Source: an uncultured Collinsella sp. (lineage in GTDB: Bacteria > Actinomycetota > Coriobacteriia > Coriobacteriales > Coriobacteriaceae). Taken from it: a stretch of 7,428 nt of DNA. The position numbers and the translations under genes were made by a program. The notes below the pieces were generated by a model. That model was not told the origin of the DNA. It saw nothing but the letters and a program-made list of their open reading frames with translations, and did not search any database. The stretch covers positions 1 to 7,428 of the forward strand of contig CABUZD010000084.1 of assembly GCA_902495945.1 (NCBI GenBank), read 5' to 3'. Positions 1-6,230 of the stretch are shown here, piece after piece (position 1 is the stretch's first letter; each line of letters starts with the position of its first letter).

Positions 1-1
1 A

Positions 2-753
2 GACAGCGACGGTCCTTCTTATCAGGCGAACAGCGATGAAACAGCGAGCAACGTTCAAATGGCGCACGAGGCAGTCGATAGTGCTAAAACCGCCTTTTCA
101 AACCTCGGCAATCAAATGCAACGATCCGCATTTAACACGAAGCAGCAGAAAATAGGCCTTTCTTTTTCCTTTGGGTTTAACCAGAAAATGATGGTGCTAG
201 CTACCTTAATTGCCATCGTCGCATCATTTCTCGGTTTTTCTTCCAAAGAACTGACCTCCACATCCTATTTGGGCGGCAGCTATGTTGCCATGGGCTATTG
301 GTGGTTTCAGCCAATTTGGATTATTGCAACCGTCTTGGGCTGCTATGGCCTTCCTTTGATTGGCGTCGCAACAGGCGGCATTTCTTTAGTTGTTCAATAA
401 ACAGCCTTATCAGAGATGCAGGATTTGGTTTCAGCGTTGGCGTCGGTGCGGTATTGCTTGTAGTGGGAACGACCATGATGGTCGTATTTCATCTTCGCGC
501 GGTATTGGGACGCAACGGGAAAGACCTCTTTTCTAATTCTGAATTGAAAAATATAAAGCAAGCTGCCAAGCAGGTGGTCGGAAGTATGTCCAATACCTAC
601 CAAGATACTGCGCAGAAGCAAGGCGACGGCAGTCCGATAACGAGTAACGAAACGGCAGGCAACGAAGCTGGAAAGAAATGGTGTCCCAATTGTGGCGCCA
701 TGCAGGATGAGTCTGCAAAATTCTGTGGCAAATGTGGCCATCGTTTTGAATAG
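2..753 (+). pseudogene. Zinc-ribbon membrane protein, 5'-partial and frameshifted
   Basis: The frame is open from the first bases of the window to a TAA at 398-400, with no ribosome binding site before the ATG at 59, so the real start lies outside. It encodes a polar segment, a membrane span (about 188-238) and a longer hydrophobic stretch (about 296-394). Coding character then continues one frame back (-1) with a third hydrophobic segment (about 424-495), a polar linker, and a C-terminal zinc ribbon at 679-750 with paired CxxC motifs (Cys codons at 682, 691, 724 and 733) ending at the TAG at 751-753. The second half has no credible start of its own: the ATG at 298 gives an implausible Arg/Trp-rich leader. 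I read this as one gene that lost one base, or gained two, near 380-398, or as a sequence error there. Function is unknown. The zinc ribbon resembles the one opening the next gene, 33 bases on, so the two probably form an operon. Confidence 0.65.
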
Positions 754-774
754 AAGGTCTCTGTAAATCAAACC

Positions 775-780
775 GAGGAG
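775..780 (+). promoter_or_regulatory. Ribosome binding site of the zinc-ribbon/SPOR gene
   Basis: GAGGAG lies six bases before the ATG at 787 and fixes that start. Confidence 0.8.
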
Positions 781-786
781 ACTCAT

Positions 787-1932
787 ATGTACTGCACAGA
801 ATGCGGCACGAAAAACGAAGACGGAATGCAATTCTGCGTTCAATGCGGGGCACCACTGGATTCAGCCCAGGTTGATTTATCTAGTCAACCTCTTGAGCCA
901 ACTCAGGCTGCGCTTGGCAATCGACTGTGCAATGTCTCTACAACCAGGCGGAGCAGACAACCCAAAAAGCGTACGCGAATCATTGTGGCAGCGATGATTG
1001 CGGCGTTAGTCGCATGCGGAGGTGCCAGCTATTACTTTGGCGTGTACATGCCGCAATCGAAACAGACGACAAAGAAGCAGAAGACCACTGCAGCTGAATA
1101 CTCGAAGCATTCTGTTCTTATCAGCGTTTCCGGAGATGGATGGAATACATCGGAAGGAGCTTCCAAGCTACCGATCCGCGTGAAAGGAACCGATGTCAAC
1201 GGAAGTAAAATCGACAAAACAGCATTTGTCGATTCCGATGGAAAAGGTCTTGAACTCATTCCGGGAACATATGGGCTCGTAATAGAGGGTACTCCGATTG
1301 GAGCGGACGGCTCGCTCTGGAACGTTTCCGATTCGAGCGTAAAATTTAAAGTAAAGCGTGCTCTCAAAGATGGCGAAAAGGCTGATTTCCGCGAGATGGC
1401 AAAGCTGACATTGGGTGACAAGATCGATCCAGCCGATGTTACCGACGAGCAAATCAATGCGGCAGAAAAGTTAGCCGAGCGGGGAGGTTGCGATTCGAAG
1501 AGCTCAGCGAAAGCTCTAGCTGCAGCCGCAAGGGGAGCTCGTGATGCAGCAGTTTCCGCCAAACAAGCCGAGGATGCTTCTGCCGCTCAAAAGCGCGCTG
1601 AGCAAGAGGCTGAAAATGCAAAGAAAGCCGTCGAGCAGAATGAGTCATCGACGTCTTCTCTATCAGAAATAAGCCCATTTTGGGGCGCATTCGTCATGGC
1701 CAGTAAGGACTATACAACATCGGAGAAAAAGGCAGATGATCTTAGAAACAGCGGGTTCCCAGGCGCAATTGTCGTGTGCACAACAGACTGGACAAACCTT
1801 AACAAGGAGACGTGGTATTCGGTTTCCGCTGGCAGGTTTTCAAGTCGAACTGAGGCGGAACAAGCGGTTTCTGTCTTAAAAAATCAAGGCATGTCGGATG
1901 CCTACGTCCGATATTCTGGAGACCACCAGTAG
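787..1932 (+). CDS. Zinc-ribbon, single-span membrane protein with C-terminal SPOR domain
   Basis: This is an intact 381-residue protein. Residues 3-20 form a zinc ribbon with Cys3, Cys6, Cys17 and Cys20 (CxxC-x10-CxxC). A basic patch (KKRTR, about 60-64) precedes one membrane span at about 65-87, which by the positive-inside rule puts the zinc ribbon in the cytoplasm and the rest outside. Residues about 108-190 look beta-rich, with an IPGTYGLVIEG stretch like surface Ig-like or carboxypeptidase-regulatory-like folds. Residues about 233-285 are an Ala/Glu/Lys-rich probable coiled coil. Residues about 297-376 match the SPOR pattern, ending in SAGRFSSRTEAEQAVSVLKNQG then AYVR. SPOR domains in known proteins bind peptidoglycan strands stripped of stem peptides, often at the septum, so a cell-envelope role is plausible but inferred. 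It follows a related zinc-ribbon gene by 33 bases and ends before a strong terminator. Base composition is less GC-rich than the nad genes. No gene name is recognised. Confidence 0.85.
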   Translation: MYCTECGTKNEDGMQFCVQCGAPLDSAQVDLSSQPLEPTQAALGNRLCNVSTTRRSRQPKKRTRIIVAAMIAALVACGGASYYFGVYMPQSKQTTKKQKTTAAEYSKHSVLISVSGDGWNTSEGASKLPIRVKGTDVNGSKIDKTAFVDSDGKGLELIPGTYGLVIEGTPIGADGSLWNVSDSSVKFKVKRALKDGEKADFREMAKLTLGDKIDPADVTDEQINAAEKLAERGGCDSKSSAKALAAAARGARDAAVSAKQAEDASAAQKRAEQEAENAKKAVEQNESSTSSLSEISPFWGAFVMASKDYTTSEKKADDLRNSGFPGAIVVCTTDWTNLNKETWYSVSAGRFSSRTEAEQAVSVLKNQGMSDAYVRYSGDHQ

Positions 1933-1991
1933 CCCCACATCTTAAACACGTTTTTACTTGCGGATTTAGCATTTCATATTTCATATTTAAT

Positions 1992-2032
1992 AAAACGAGG
2001 GCCATCGCATCGGCGCGATAGCCCTCGTTTTT
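1992..2032. terminator. Bidirectional intrinsic terminator between convergent genes
   Basis: A seven-base arm, CGAGGGC (1996-2002), pairs with GCCCTCG (2021-2027). After one C-A mismatch the stem continues for five more pairs (2004-2008 with 2015-2019) around a six-base loop. The stem is flanked by AAAA (1992-1995) on the left and TTTTT (2028-2032) on the right, so it gives a hairpin plus U-run on either strand. It lies between the SPOR gene ending at 1932 and niaR ending at 2071 and probably serves both. Confidence 0.88.
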
Positions 2033-2040
2033 GCAATCCT

Positions 2041-2065
2041 CAATTTGAAACCTGTCCCCAAATTG
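2041..2065. repeat. Small palindrome with CCTGTCCCC in the loop
   Basis: CAATTTG (2041-2047) and CAAATTG (2059-2065) form a perfect seven-base inverted repeat around an eleven-base loop holding CCTGTCCC. It lies between the terminator and the end of niaR. It has no T-run and weak A/T-rich arms, so it is not a second obvious terminator. It may be a copy of a dispersed intergenic repeat, which one window cannot show. Confidence 0.4.
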
Positions 2066-2070
2066 GTGGT

Positions 2071-2616
2071 CTAGCCGAGGTTGTCCTCGTAGGGCATTAA
2101 ATCGGCTAGGTAGCCTTTCTCCTTGAGTATGGCCTCGATCTCGTCGAGGGTTTGCTCATCCTCCGCCGCAATGCGATGGAAGTGATAGCCGCTCGTCACC
2201 GTTAGTAGCGGGAAACTCTTGCCGCTCTCGATATCGTGCAGGTAGCGCCCAACATCGCGACGATTGCGGATGTCCAGGTCGGCCGTGATCTTACCGTACA
2301 CGCGGTGATTGACGATCACGTTGAGCACGGCGCCGCCGGCGTCGACGATACTCGTGAGCTCATCGCCTGCCTGCTCCACGCTATGGCGAACCTTGACCAA
2401 GCGCGTGGGCACGGCGGGGCTGCTGGGGGCCTCCTGCAGCACATAACCACGGTTGGTTGCCACGACATCGTGCCCATCGGCGCGTAACAGGGCAATATCC
2501 TGCACCACGACCTGACGGCTCACGCCCACCTCGCGGGCAAGTGCGCTGCCCGAAACGGGCTCCCTGGCTTCCTCGAGCACGCCCATGATGGCACGACGGC
2601 GCTCGCGGGCGTTCAT
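2071..2616 (-). CDS. niaR: NiaR-type NAD biosynthesis repressor (HTH plus 3H domain)
   Basis: The protein has 181 residues. The N-terminal winged helix-turn-helix (about 5-60) includes SGSALAREVGVSRQVVVQDI and the wing NRGYVL. The C-terminal part (about 72-175) is the 3H ligand-binding domain. His78, Glu86, His145 and His147 have the spacing of the metal ligands I recall for the Thermotoga maritima homologue TM1602, and His104 and His127 are also present. In characterised relatives (Bacillus YrxA/NiaR) nicotinic acid is the co-repressor and NAD synthesis or niacin uptake genes are the targets. It is the last gene of nadA-nadB-nadC-niaR; its ATG shares one base with the nadC stop (TAATG), which implies translational coupling and fixes the start. 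It probably represses its own operon through the palindrome before nadA. Family assignment is firm; target and ligand are inferred. Confidence 0.9.
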   Translation of the reverse strand: MNARERRRAIMGVLEEAREPVSGSALAREVGVSRQVVVQDIALLRADGHDVVATNRGYVLQEAPSSPAVPTRLVKVRHSVEQAGDELTSIVDAGGAVLNVIVNHRVYGKITADLDIRNRRDVGRYLHDIESGKSFPLLTVTSGYHFHRIAAEDEQTLDEIEAILKEKGYLADLMPYEDNLG

Positions 2617-3476
2617 TATTTACCGTCCAGCAGACGCAGATGCTTAAGCGAGAGGTCGAGAATCGGCGCAGAGTGCGTCAACGCCCCCGAGCTGATAAAG
2701 TCAACGCCCAGATCGGCCAGGGCGCGGATATTGTTGGCGTCCACGTTGCCCGAGCACTCGGTCTTGGCGCGACCGGCGATAAGCTCAATCGCGGCAGCCA
2801 TGTCATCGTGGGTCATGTTGTCGAGCATGATGATGTCGGCACCGGCCTCCACGGCCTCGCGCACCATGCTCAGGTTCTCGCACTCGATCTCGACCGTCGT
2901 GGTAAACGATGCGTGGGCGCGTGCCATCTCGATCGCACGCGTCACGCCGCCGGCGGCATCGATGTGGTTGTCCTTGAGCATGACGGCCGTCGACAGGTTG
3001 TAGCGGTGGTTGCTGCCGCCGCCAATCTCAACCGCCGCCTTCTCAAACACGCGCATGCCCGGCGTGGTCTTGCGCGTGTCGACGAGCACGGTCTTGGTTC
3101 CCTCGAGCGCCGCGGCCATGCTGTGTGTATAGGTAGCGATGCCGCTCATGCGCTGCAGGTAGTTGAGCGCCACGCGCTCACCCGAAAGCAGCACGCGCGC
3201 ATCGCCGCGCACCTGACCCACATGGTCGCCGGCGTGCACCTCGTCGCCATCGGCAACGTCGAGCAGCACCGAGCTCTGCGAATCCAGCAGCTCAAAGGTA
3301 CGAGCGAACACATCCAGGCCGGCGATGATGCCATCGGCTTTGGCGATAAGCTCCACCGTGGCGGGACGCGCCGTGGGGCACACGCTCGCCGTGCTCACGT
3401 CCTCAAACGTAATGTCCTCGCGCAGAGCCTGCAGAATCAGATCATCGACGACGAGCTTCATGGTAATGGGATTCAT
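2616..3476 (-). CDS. nadC: Nicotinate-nucleotide pyrophosphorylase (quinolinate phosphoribosyltransferase)
   Basis: This cytoplasmic enzyme converts quinolinate and PRPP to nicotinate mononucleotide, CO2 and pyrophosphate. The 286 residues are normal length for the family. The N-terminal sandwich domain includes EDITFEDVST (20-29). Active-site motifs are visible: SGERVALNYLQRMSGIAT (98-115, with Arg101), DTRKTTPGMR (133-142, with Arg135 and Lys136), GGGSNHRYNL (152-161, with His157 and Arg158), MLKDNHI (166-172, with Lys168), VEIECE (195-200), MLDN (217-220, with Asp219) and the phosphate-binding SGNV and SSGALTHS near the C-terminus. The ATG at 3476 has GGAGGAG (3483-3489) six bases upstream, inside the end of nadB, and only three bases separate the two genes. 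Its stop overlaps the niaR start. Nothing suggests loss of function. Confidence 0.96.
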   Translation of the reverse strand: MNPITMKLVVDDLILQALREDITFEDVSTASVCPTARPATVELIAKADGIIAGLDVFARTFELLDSQSSVLLDVADGDEVHAGDHVGQVRGDARVLLSGERVALNYLQRMSGIATYTHSMAAALEGTKTVLVDTRKTTPGMRVFEKAAVEIGGGSNHRYNLSTAVMLKDNHIDAAGGVTRAIEMARAHASFTTTVEIECENLSMVREAVEAGADIIMLDNMTHDDMAAAIELIAGRAKTECSGNVDANNIRALADLGVDFISSGALTHSAPILDLSLKHLRLLDGK

Positions 3477-3479
3477 GGT

Positions 3480-4856
3480 CTACTCCTCCACGGCCTGCGT
3501 GCCGGCGGCACGGGCCAAATCATCGATTGCCAGGGCGTCGGCGCTCAGGGCGCGATGACGGCCATCGAGCGCGGGATCGCCCGCCTGCTCCACGGCCAGC
3601 GACTCGCCGGTACGCATGTACCACGCGGCGCGACGACCCCAGACCAGTGCTTCGAGCAGACTGTTTGATGCAAGGCGGTTCTTGCCGTGAACGCCGTTGC
3701 AGGCCGTCTCGCCCGCGGCGTAGAGCTCGGGCATCGAGGTGCGGCCGTCCTTGTCGACCCACACGCCGCCCATAAAGTAGTGCTGCGTCGGCGTAACGGG
3801 AATGGGCTCGTCCAAGATGTCGCGGCCGTCCTCCAGGCAGCGCGCGCGAATGTTGGCAAAGTGCCCGGTCACCACGTCGCGCTCGACGGGGGCAAAGCTC
3901 AGCCACTCGTGCTCGGTGCCGTCCTGCTTCATCTGCTCGCGGATGGCGGCGGCGACAACGTCGCGCGGCTGCAACTCGTCGGTAAAACGCTCGCCGGCGG
4001 CGTTGAGCAAAATCGCGCCCTCGCCGCGGCAGCTCTCGCTGATCAGGAACGTGCGACCCGGCTGCGGCGAGAACAGACCCGTGGGATGGATCTGCACGTA
4101 GTCCAGGTGCTCCATCTTAATGCCATGCTCCTGAGCGATGTAGCAGGCGTCGCCCGTGAGCTGCGGGTAGTTGGTCGAATGGTCGTATACGCCGCCGATG
4201 CCGCCCGTTGCCCACAGCGTGTGGCGGGCATGGATCTTAAACGGCTCGCCGGCATGCGCGCCCTCGGCGGCATTTACCAGCTCGTCGGCGGGACGAACCG
4301 AGTTGTTCTCGTCCACGGGAACGGCGACGATACCGGTGCACACCGTGGCGCCGTCACGCTCGCCCGTCAGGATGTCGGTCATGGCCACGTGCTCCAAAAT
4401 CTGCACGTTGTCCAGCTTGCGGACAGCCTGAAGCAGCTTGGTCGTAATCTCCTTGCCGGTGATATCGGCATGGAAGGCAATGCGCGGACGGCTGTGTGCG
4501 CCCTCGCGGGTAAAATTGAGGCTGCCGTCGGCCTTGCGCTCAAAGTCCACGCCCATCGCCAGCAGGTCGTTGATGACCGAGCGGCTCGAGCGAATCATGA
4601 TGTCGACGCTCTCGCGGCGGTTCTCGTAGTGGCCGGCGTGCATGGTGTCCTCAAAGAAGGCATCGTAGTCCGAGCCTTCGGGCAGCACGCAGATGCCGCC
4701 CTGCGCGAGCATCGAATCGCACTCGTCGACAGCGCCCTTGGAGAGCATGATCACGCGCGTGCTCGTCGGCAGGTTGAGAGCCGCGTACAAGCCCGCTACG
4801 CCGCAGCCGGCAATAACGACGTCGCACTCCATGTCGGGGTATTGTTTGGTTTCCAC
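3480..4856 (-). CDS. nadB: L-aspartate oxidase, short form
   Basis: This FAD enzyme oxidises L-aspartate to iminoaspartate, the unstable substrate passed to NadA. The start is a GTG at 4856 giving 458 residues: GGGAGAGGA lies five bases upstream, and in-frame sequence further upstream is only a second frame of nadA. Visible features are the FAD-binding GCGVAG (17-22) and SKGAVDECDSMLAQGGI (39-55), REGAHSRPRI (117-126), WATGGIGG (215-222), HPTG (257-260), SCRGEGAILLNAAGERF (275-291), TQHYFMGG (357-364, with His359) and the C-terminal flavin motif GVHGKNRLASNSLLEALVWG (388-407, with Arg394). Only about 50 residues follow this last motif, so the C-terminal helical bundle of the longer enzymes (E. 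coli NadB is 540 residues) is largely missing. All catalytic-core motifs I could check are present, so I expect it to be active. Confidence 0.94.
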   Translation of the reverse strand: METKQYPDMECDVVIAGCGVAGLYAALNLPTSTRVIMLSKGAVDECDSMLAQGGICVLPEGSDYDAFFEDTMHAGHYENRRESVDIMIRSSRSVINDLLAMGVDFERKADGSLNFTREGAHSRPRIAFHADITGKEITTKLLQAVRKLDNVQILEHVAMTDILTGERDGATVCTGIVAVPVDENNSVRPADELVNAAEGAHAGEPFKIHARHTLWATGGIGGVYDHSTNYPQLTGDACYIAQEHGIKMEHLDYVQIHPTGLFSPQPGRTFLISESCRGEGAILLNAAGERFTDELQPRDVVAAAIREQMKQDGTEHEWLSFAPVERDVVTGHFANIRARCLEDGRDILDEPIPVTPTQHYFMGGVWVDKDGRTSMPELYAAGETACNGVHGKNRLASNSLLEALVWGRRAAWYMRTGESLAVEQAGDPALDGRHRALSADALAIDDLARAAGTQAVEE

Positions 4857-4870
4857 AGGAATCCTCTCCC
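4857..4870 (-). promoter_or_regulatory. Ribosome binding site deciding the nadB GTG start
   Basis: On the minus strand GGGAGAGGA (4862-4870) stands five bases before the GTG at 4854-4856. The GTG is followed within three codons by a typical flavoprotein N-terminus. The nearest in-frame ATG downstream (codon 9) would leave too short a lead before the first FAD-binding strand. Confidence 0.8.
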
Positions 4871-4875
4871 TTGTA

Positions 4876-4908
4876 ATGTGGCATAAGGGACTGCCCCTCA
4901 TGACACAT
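4876..4908 (-). other. Intercistronic RNA hairpin between nadA and nadB
   Basis: In the nad transcript ATGTG-T-CATGAGGG pairs with CCCTTATG-C-CACAT around a five-base loop, GCAGT. That is 13 pairs, one of them G-U, interrupted by one T/C mismatch. It fills most of the 56-base gap between the nadA stop and the nadB start and ends six bases before the nadB Shine-Dalgarno sequence. No U-run follows, so it is not a standard terminator. It could protect or process the mRNA or modulate nadB translation. Confidence 0.6.
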
Positions 4909-4912
4909 CGTT

Positions 4913-5938
4913 CTAGCGTGCTGCGTACTCGAGCATGCGGTCGAGCGTGAGTTTGGCCTGGTCGGCAGCCTCGTCCGACACGCCGATCTGCACCTCGCCC
5001 TCGCCCGTCTCCAGGCAGCGCACGAGCTTTTCGAGCGTGATGAGATCCATGTTGACGCAGGTGGGCTGCACCACGGGGAAGTAGAACTTCTTGCCGGTGC
5101 CCTGGCAGCGGCGCTCGAGCTCGTAGAGCACGCCGCGGACCGTCACGATAATGAACTCGCTCGCGTCGGACTCCTCGGCATACTTGATGATGCCGGCGGT
5201 GGAGCCGATGTAGTCGGCCTCGGCCAGGACGTCGGCCTTGCACTCGGGGTGCGCCAGCACGAGCGCGTCGGGGTGGGCCTCCGTCGCGTCGACGATCTGC
5301 TCGACGGTGATGATGTGATGGCGCGGGCAGTAGCCGTTGTTGAGGATGATGTGCTTTTGCGGCACCTGCTCGGCTACGAAGCGTCCCAGGTTTTGGTCGG
5401 GAATGAACAGGATATGCTGCTGCGGCAGCTCGGACACGATCTTAACGGCGTTGGAGCTGGTGACGCACACGTCGCTCCAGCTCTTGATCTCGACCGTGGA
5501 GTTGACGTAGCACACCACGGCCAGGTCGTCGCCGTACTCGGCGCGCGCCGCGTCGACCGTCTCGCGCTTGACCATGTGCGCCATGGGGCAGTCCGCGCCC
5601 GGCTCGGGCAGCAGCACGGTCTTAGTGGGATTGAGCAGCTTGGCGCTCTCGCCCATAAACTCCACGCCGCACAACACGATGGTCTGCTGCGGCAGGCTTT
5701 TGGCGAGCTTTGCCAGGTAGAAGCTATCGCCGACGTAATCGGCAACGGCTTGGACCTCGGGCGCCACGTAATAGTGCGCCAGGATCACCGCGTCACGTTG
5801 GGTTTTTAGTTGCTGAATGGCCTCGACGAGCTCTGCGGGCACCAGTGCCGCACGCTCCGTTGCCGTCGTTGCCGATGCTAGGCCGGCCGCGATATCGCGT
5901 GCAAGCTCCGACGCATCCATGTTCGCGCTCTGTGCCAT
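4913..5938 (-). CDS. nadA: Quinolinate synthase A, [4Fe-4S] enzyme
   Basis: NadA condenses iminoaspartate with dihydroxyacetone phosphate to quinolinate, using an oxygen-sensitive [4Fe-4S] cluster. From the ATG at 5938 the protein has 341 residues. The three cluster ligands are most likely Cys90 (VLCGVEFMGESAKLL), Cys204 (NNGYCPRHH) and Cys294 (QPTCVNMDL), spaced 114 and 90 apart as in Bacillus-type NadA. Other family motifs are AVILAHYYVAPEVQ (50-63), DYVGDSFYLAKLA (67-79), HPEC (230-233), GSTAGI (245-250) and RGVLYELERR (268-277). A TTG one codon upstream (5941) is in frame, but the purine-rich AGAGAGGGG (5944-5952) is better spaced for the ATG. This is the first gene of the nadABC-niaR operon, preceded by a sigma70-like promoter overlapped by a long palindrome. 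The N-terminal 40 residues are Ala-rich and poorly conserved in the family. Confidence 0.96.
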   Translation of the reverse strand: MAQSANMDASELARDIAAGLASATTATERAALVPAELVEAIQQLKTQRDAVILAHYYVAPEVQAVADYVGDSFYLAKLAKSLPQQTIVLCGVEFMGESAKLLNPTKTVLLPEPGADCPMAHMVKRETVDAARAEYGDDLAVVCYVNSTVEIKSWSDVCVTSSNAVKIVSELPQQHILFIPDQNLGRFVAEQVPQKHIILNNGYCPRHHIITVEQIVDATEAHPDALVLAHPECKADVLAEADYIGSTAGIIKYAEESDASEFIIVTVRGVLYELERRCQGTGKKFYFPVVQPTCVNMDLITLEKLVRCLETGEGEVQIGVSDEAADQAKLTLDRMLEYAAR

Positions 5939-5943
5939 CAAGG

Positions 5944-5952
5944 CCCCTCTCT
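5944..5952 (-). promoter_or_regulatory. Ribosome binding site of nadA
   Basis: AGAGAGGGG on the minus strand ends five bases before the ATG at 5936-5938 but only two bases before the in-frame TTG at 5939-5941, favouring the ATG. Confidence 0.65.
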
Positions 5953-5973
5953 TTTGGCGAATCTTGGGGCTTT

Positions 5974-6002
5974 AGTATGACACCTAGGTTTACAGCTGAC
6001 AA
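5974..6002 (-). promoter_or_regulatory. nadA promoter (-35 and -10)
   Basis: On the minus strand TTGTCA (5997-6002) matches the -35 consensus at five of six positions. After a 17-base spacer, CATACT (5974-5979) matches the -10 consensus at four of six. Transcription would start near 5967, leaving a leader of about 30 bases before the nadA ATG. The spacer and the -35 element lie inside the 44-base palindrome, so a bound repressor would block RNA polymerase directly. Confidence 0.7.
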
Positions 6003-6023
6003 GACAGCTGTAAACCTAGGTGT
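5980..6023. promoter_or_regulatory. 44-bp perfect palindrome, candidate NiaR operator
   Basis: A 19-base arm (5980-5998) is repeated exactly as its reverse complement (6005-6023) around the six-base spacer ACAAGA. Each arm holds two smaller palindromes: ACCTAGGT (5982-5989, 6014-6021) and CAGCTG (5993-5998, 6005-6010). The site spans the -35 element and spacer of the nadA promoter. The operon it controls encodes a NiaR repressor, so this is the obvious operator candidate. Binding is inferred; I could not compare it with a NiaR motif matrix. It lies upstream of the predicted start site, so it is not an RNA element of the nadA leader. Confidence 0.75.
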
Positions 6024-6230
6024 AAAGTTGAAATAAAGATTCAATCATATGGCAGGTCCATTTTCGAACTGGCAAGCTGAGGTTAGCCGGGCTTTCGGTA
6101 GCGCAAGGGGCATCTTTCGCCACCGCAATACCGCTTGGCGCGAGTTGCACGCCGTGAGGCGCAAACGGTCCGCACCCCCGCAAGCGGCGCGTACCCAATG
6201 TGGCAAAATCGAACTACTTAAGGGGGCCGA
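6024..6230. other. Divergent intergenic region, no gene recognised
   Basis: About 200 bases separate the nadA operator from the response-regulator gene. An AT-rich stretch (6024-6050) is followed by GC-rich sequence. I see no convincing plus-strand -35/-10 pair, hairpin terminator or RNA gene. An open frame from 6049 has no ribosome binding site, an Arg-rich composition and runs into the response-regulator gene, so I do not count it as a gene. The promoter for the two-component genes presumably lies here. Confidence 0.5.

Noticed and set aside
298..396. ATG-initiated N-terminus for the downstream half of the first zinc-ribbon gene
   Set aside because: The translated segment is rich in Arg, Trp and Cys and unlike a protein start, has no ribosome binding site, and overlaps a plausible membrane span in the other frame.
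380..400. Programmed -1 ribosomal frameshift
   Set aside because: No X XXY YYZ slippery heptamer is in phase here and I saw no stimulatory hairpin just downstream.
1971..1988. Tandem ATTTCAT-like repeat before the terminator
   Set aside because: It has only two and a half copies of a short AT-rich unit, too little to claim a functional repeat.
2640..3668. Long plus-strand open frame opposite nadC
   Set aside because: It is antisense to a clear nadC, His/Arg/Val-rich as expected for a GC-rich shadow frame, and has no recognisable motif.
3687..4886. Long plus-strand open frame of 399 codons opposite nadB
   Set aside because: It is the reverse-strand shadow of nadB, with no family motif and no independent start signal.
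4857..5243. 129-codon N-terminal extension of nadB
   Set aside because: It lies wholly over nadA and its spacer in another frame, is Arg/His-rich shadow sequence, and a GTG with a good ribosome binding site stands at the natural NadB start.
5249..5809. Plus-strand open frame opposite nadA
   Set aside because: It is a shadow of the conserved nadA coding frame with low-complexity Val/Asp/His/Leu-rich content.
5980..6023. The palindrome as a transcription terminator or leader riboswitch
   Set aside because: It has no U-run, and it lies upstream of the predicted nadA start site, so it is not transcribed in the operon mRNA.
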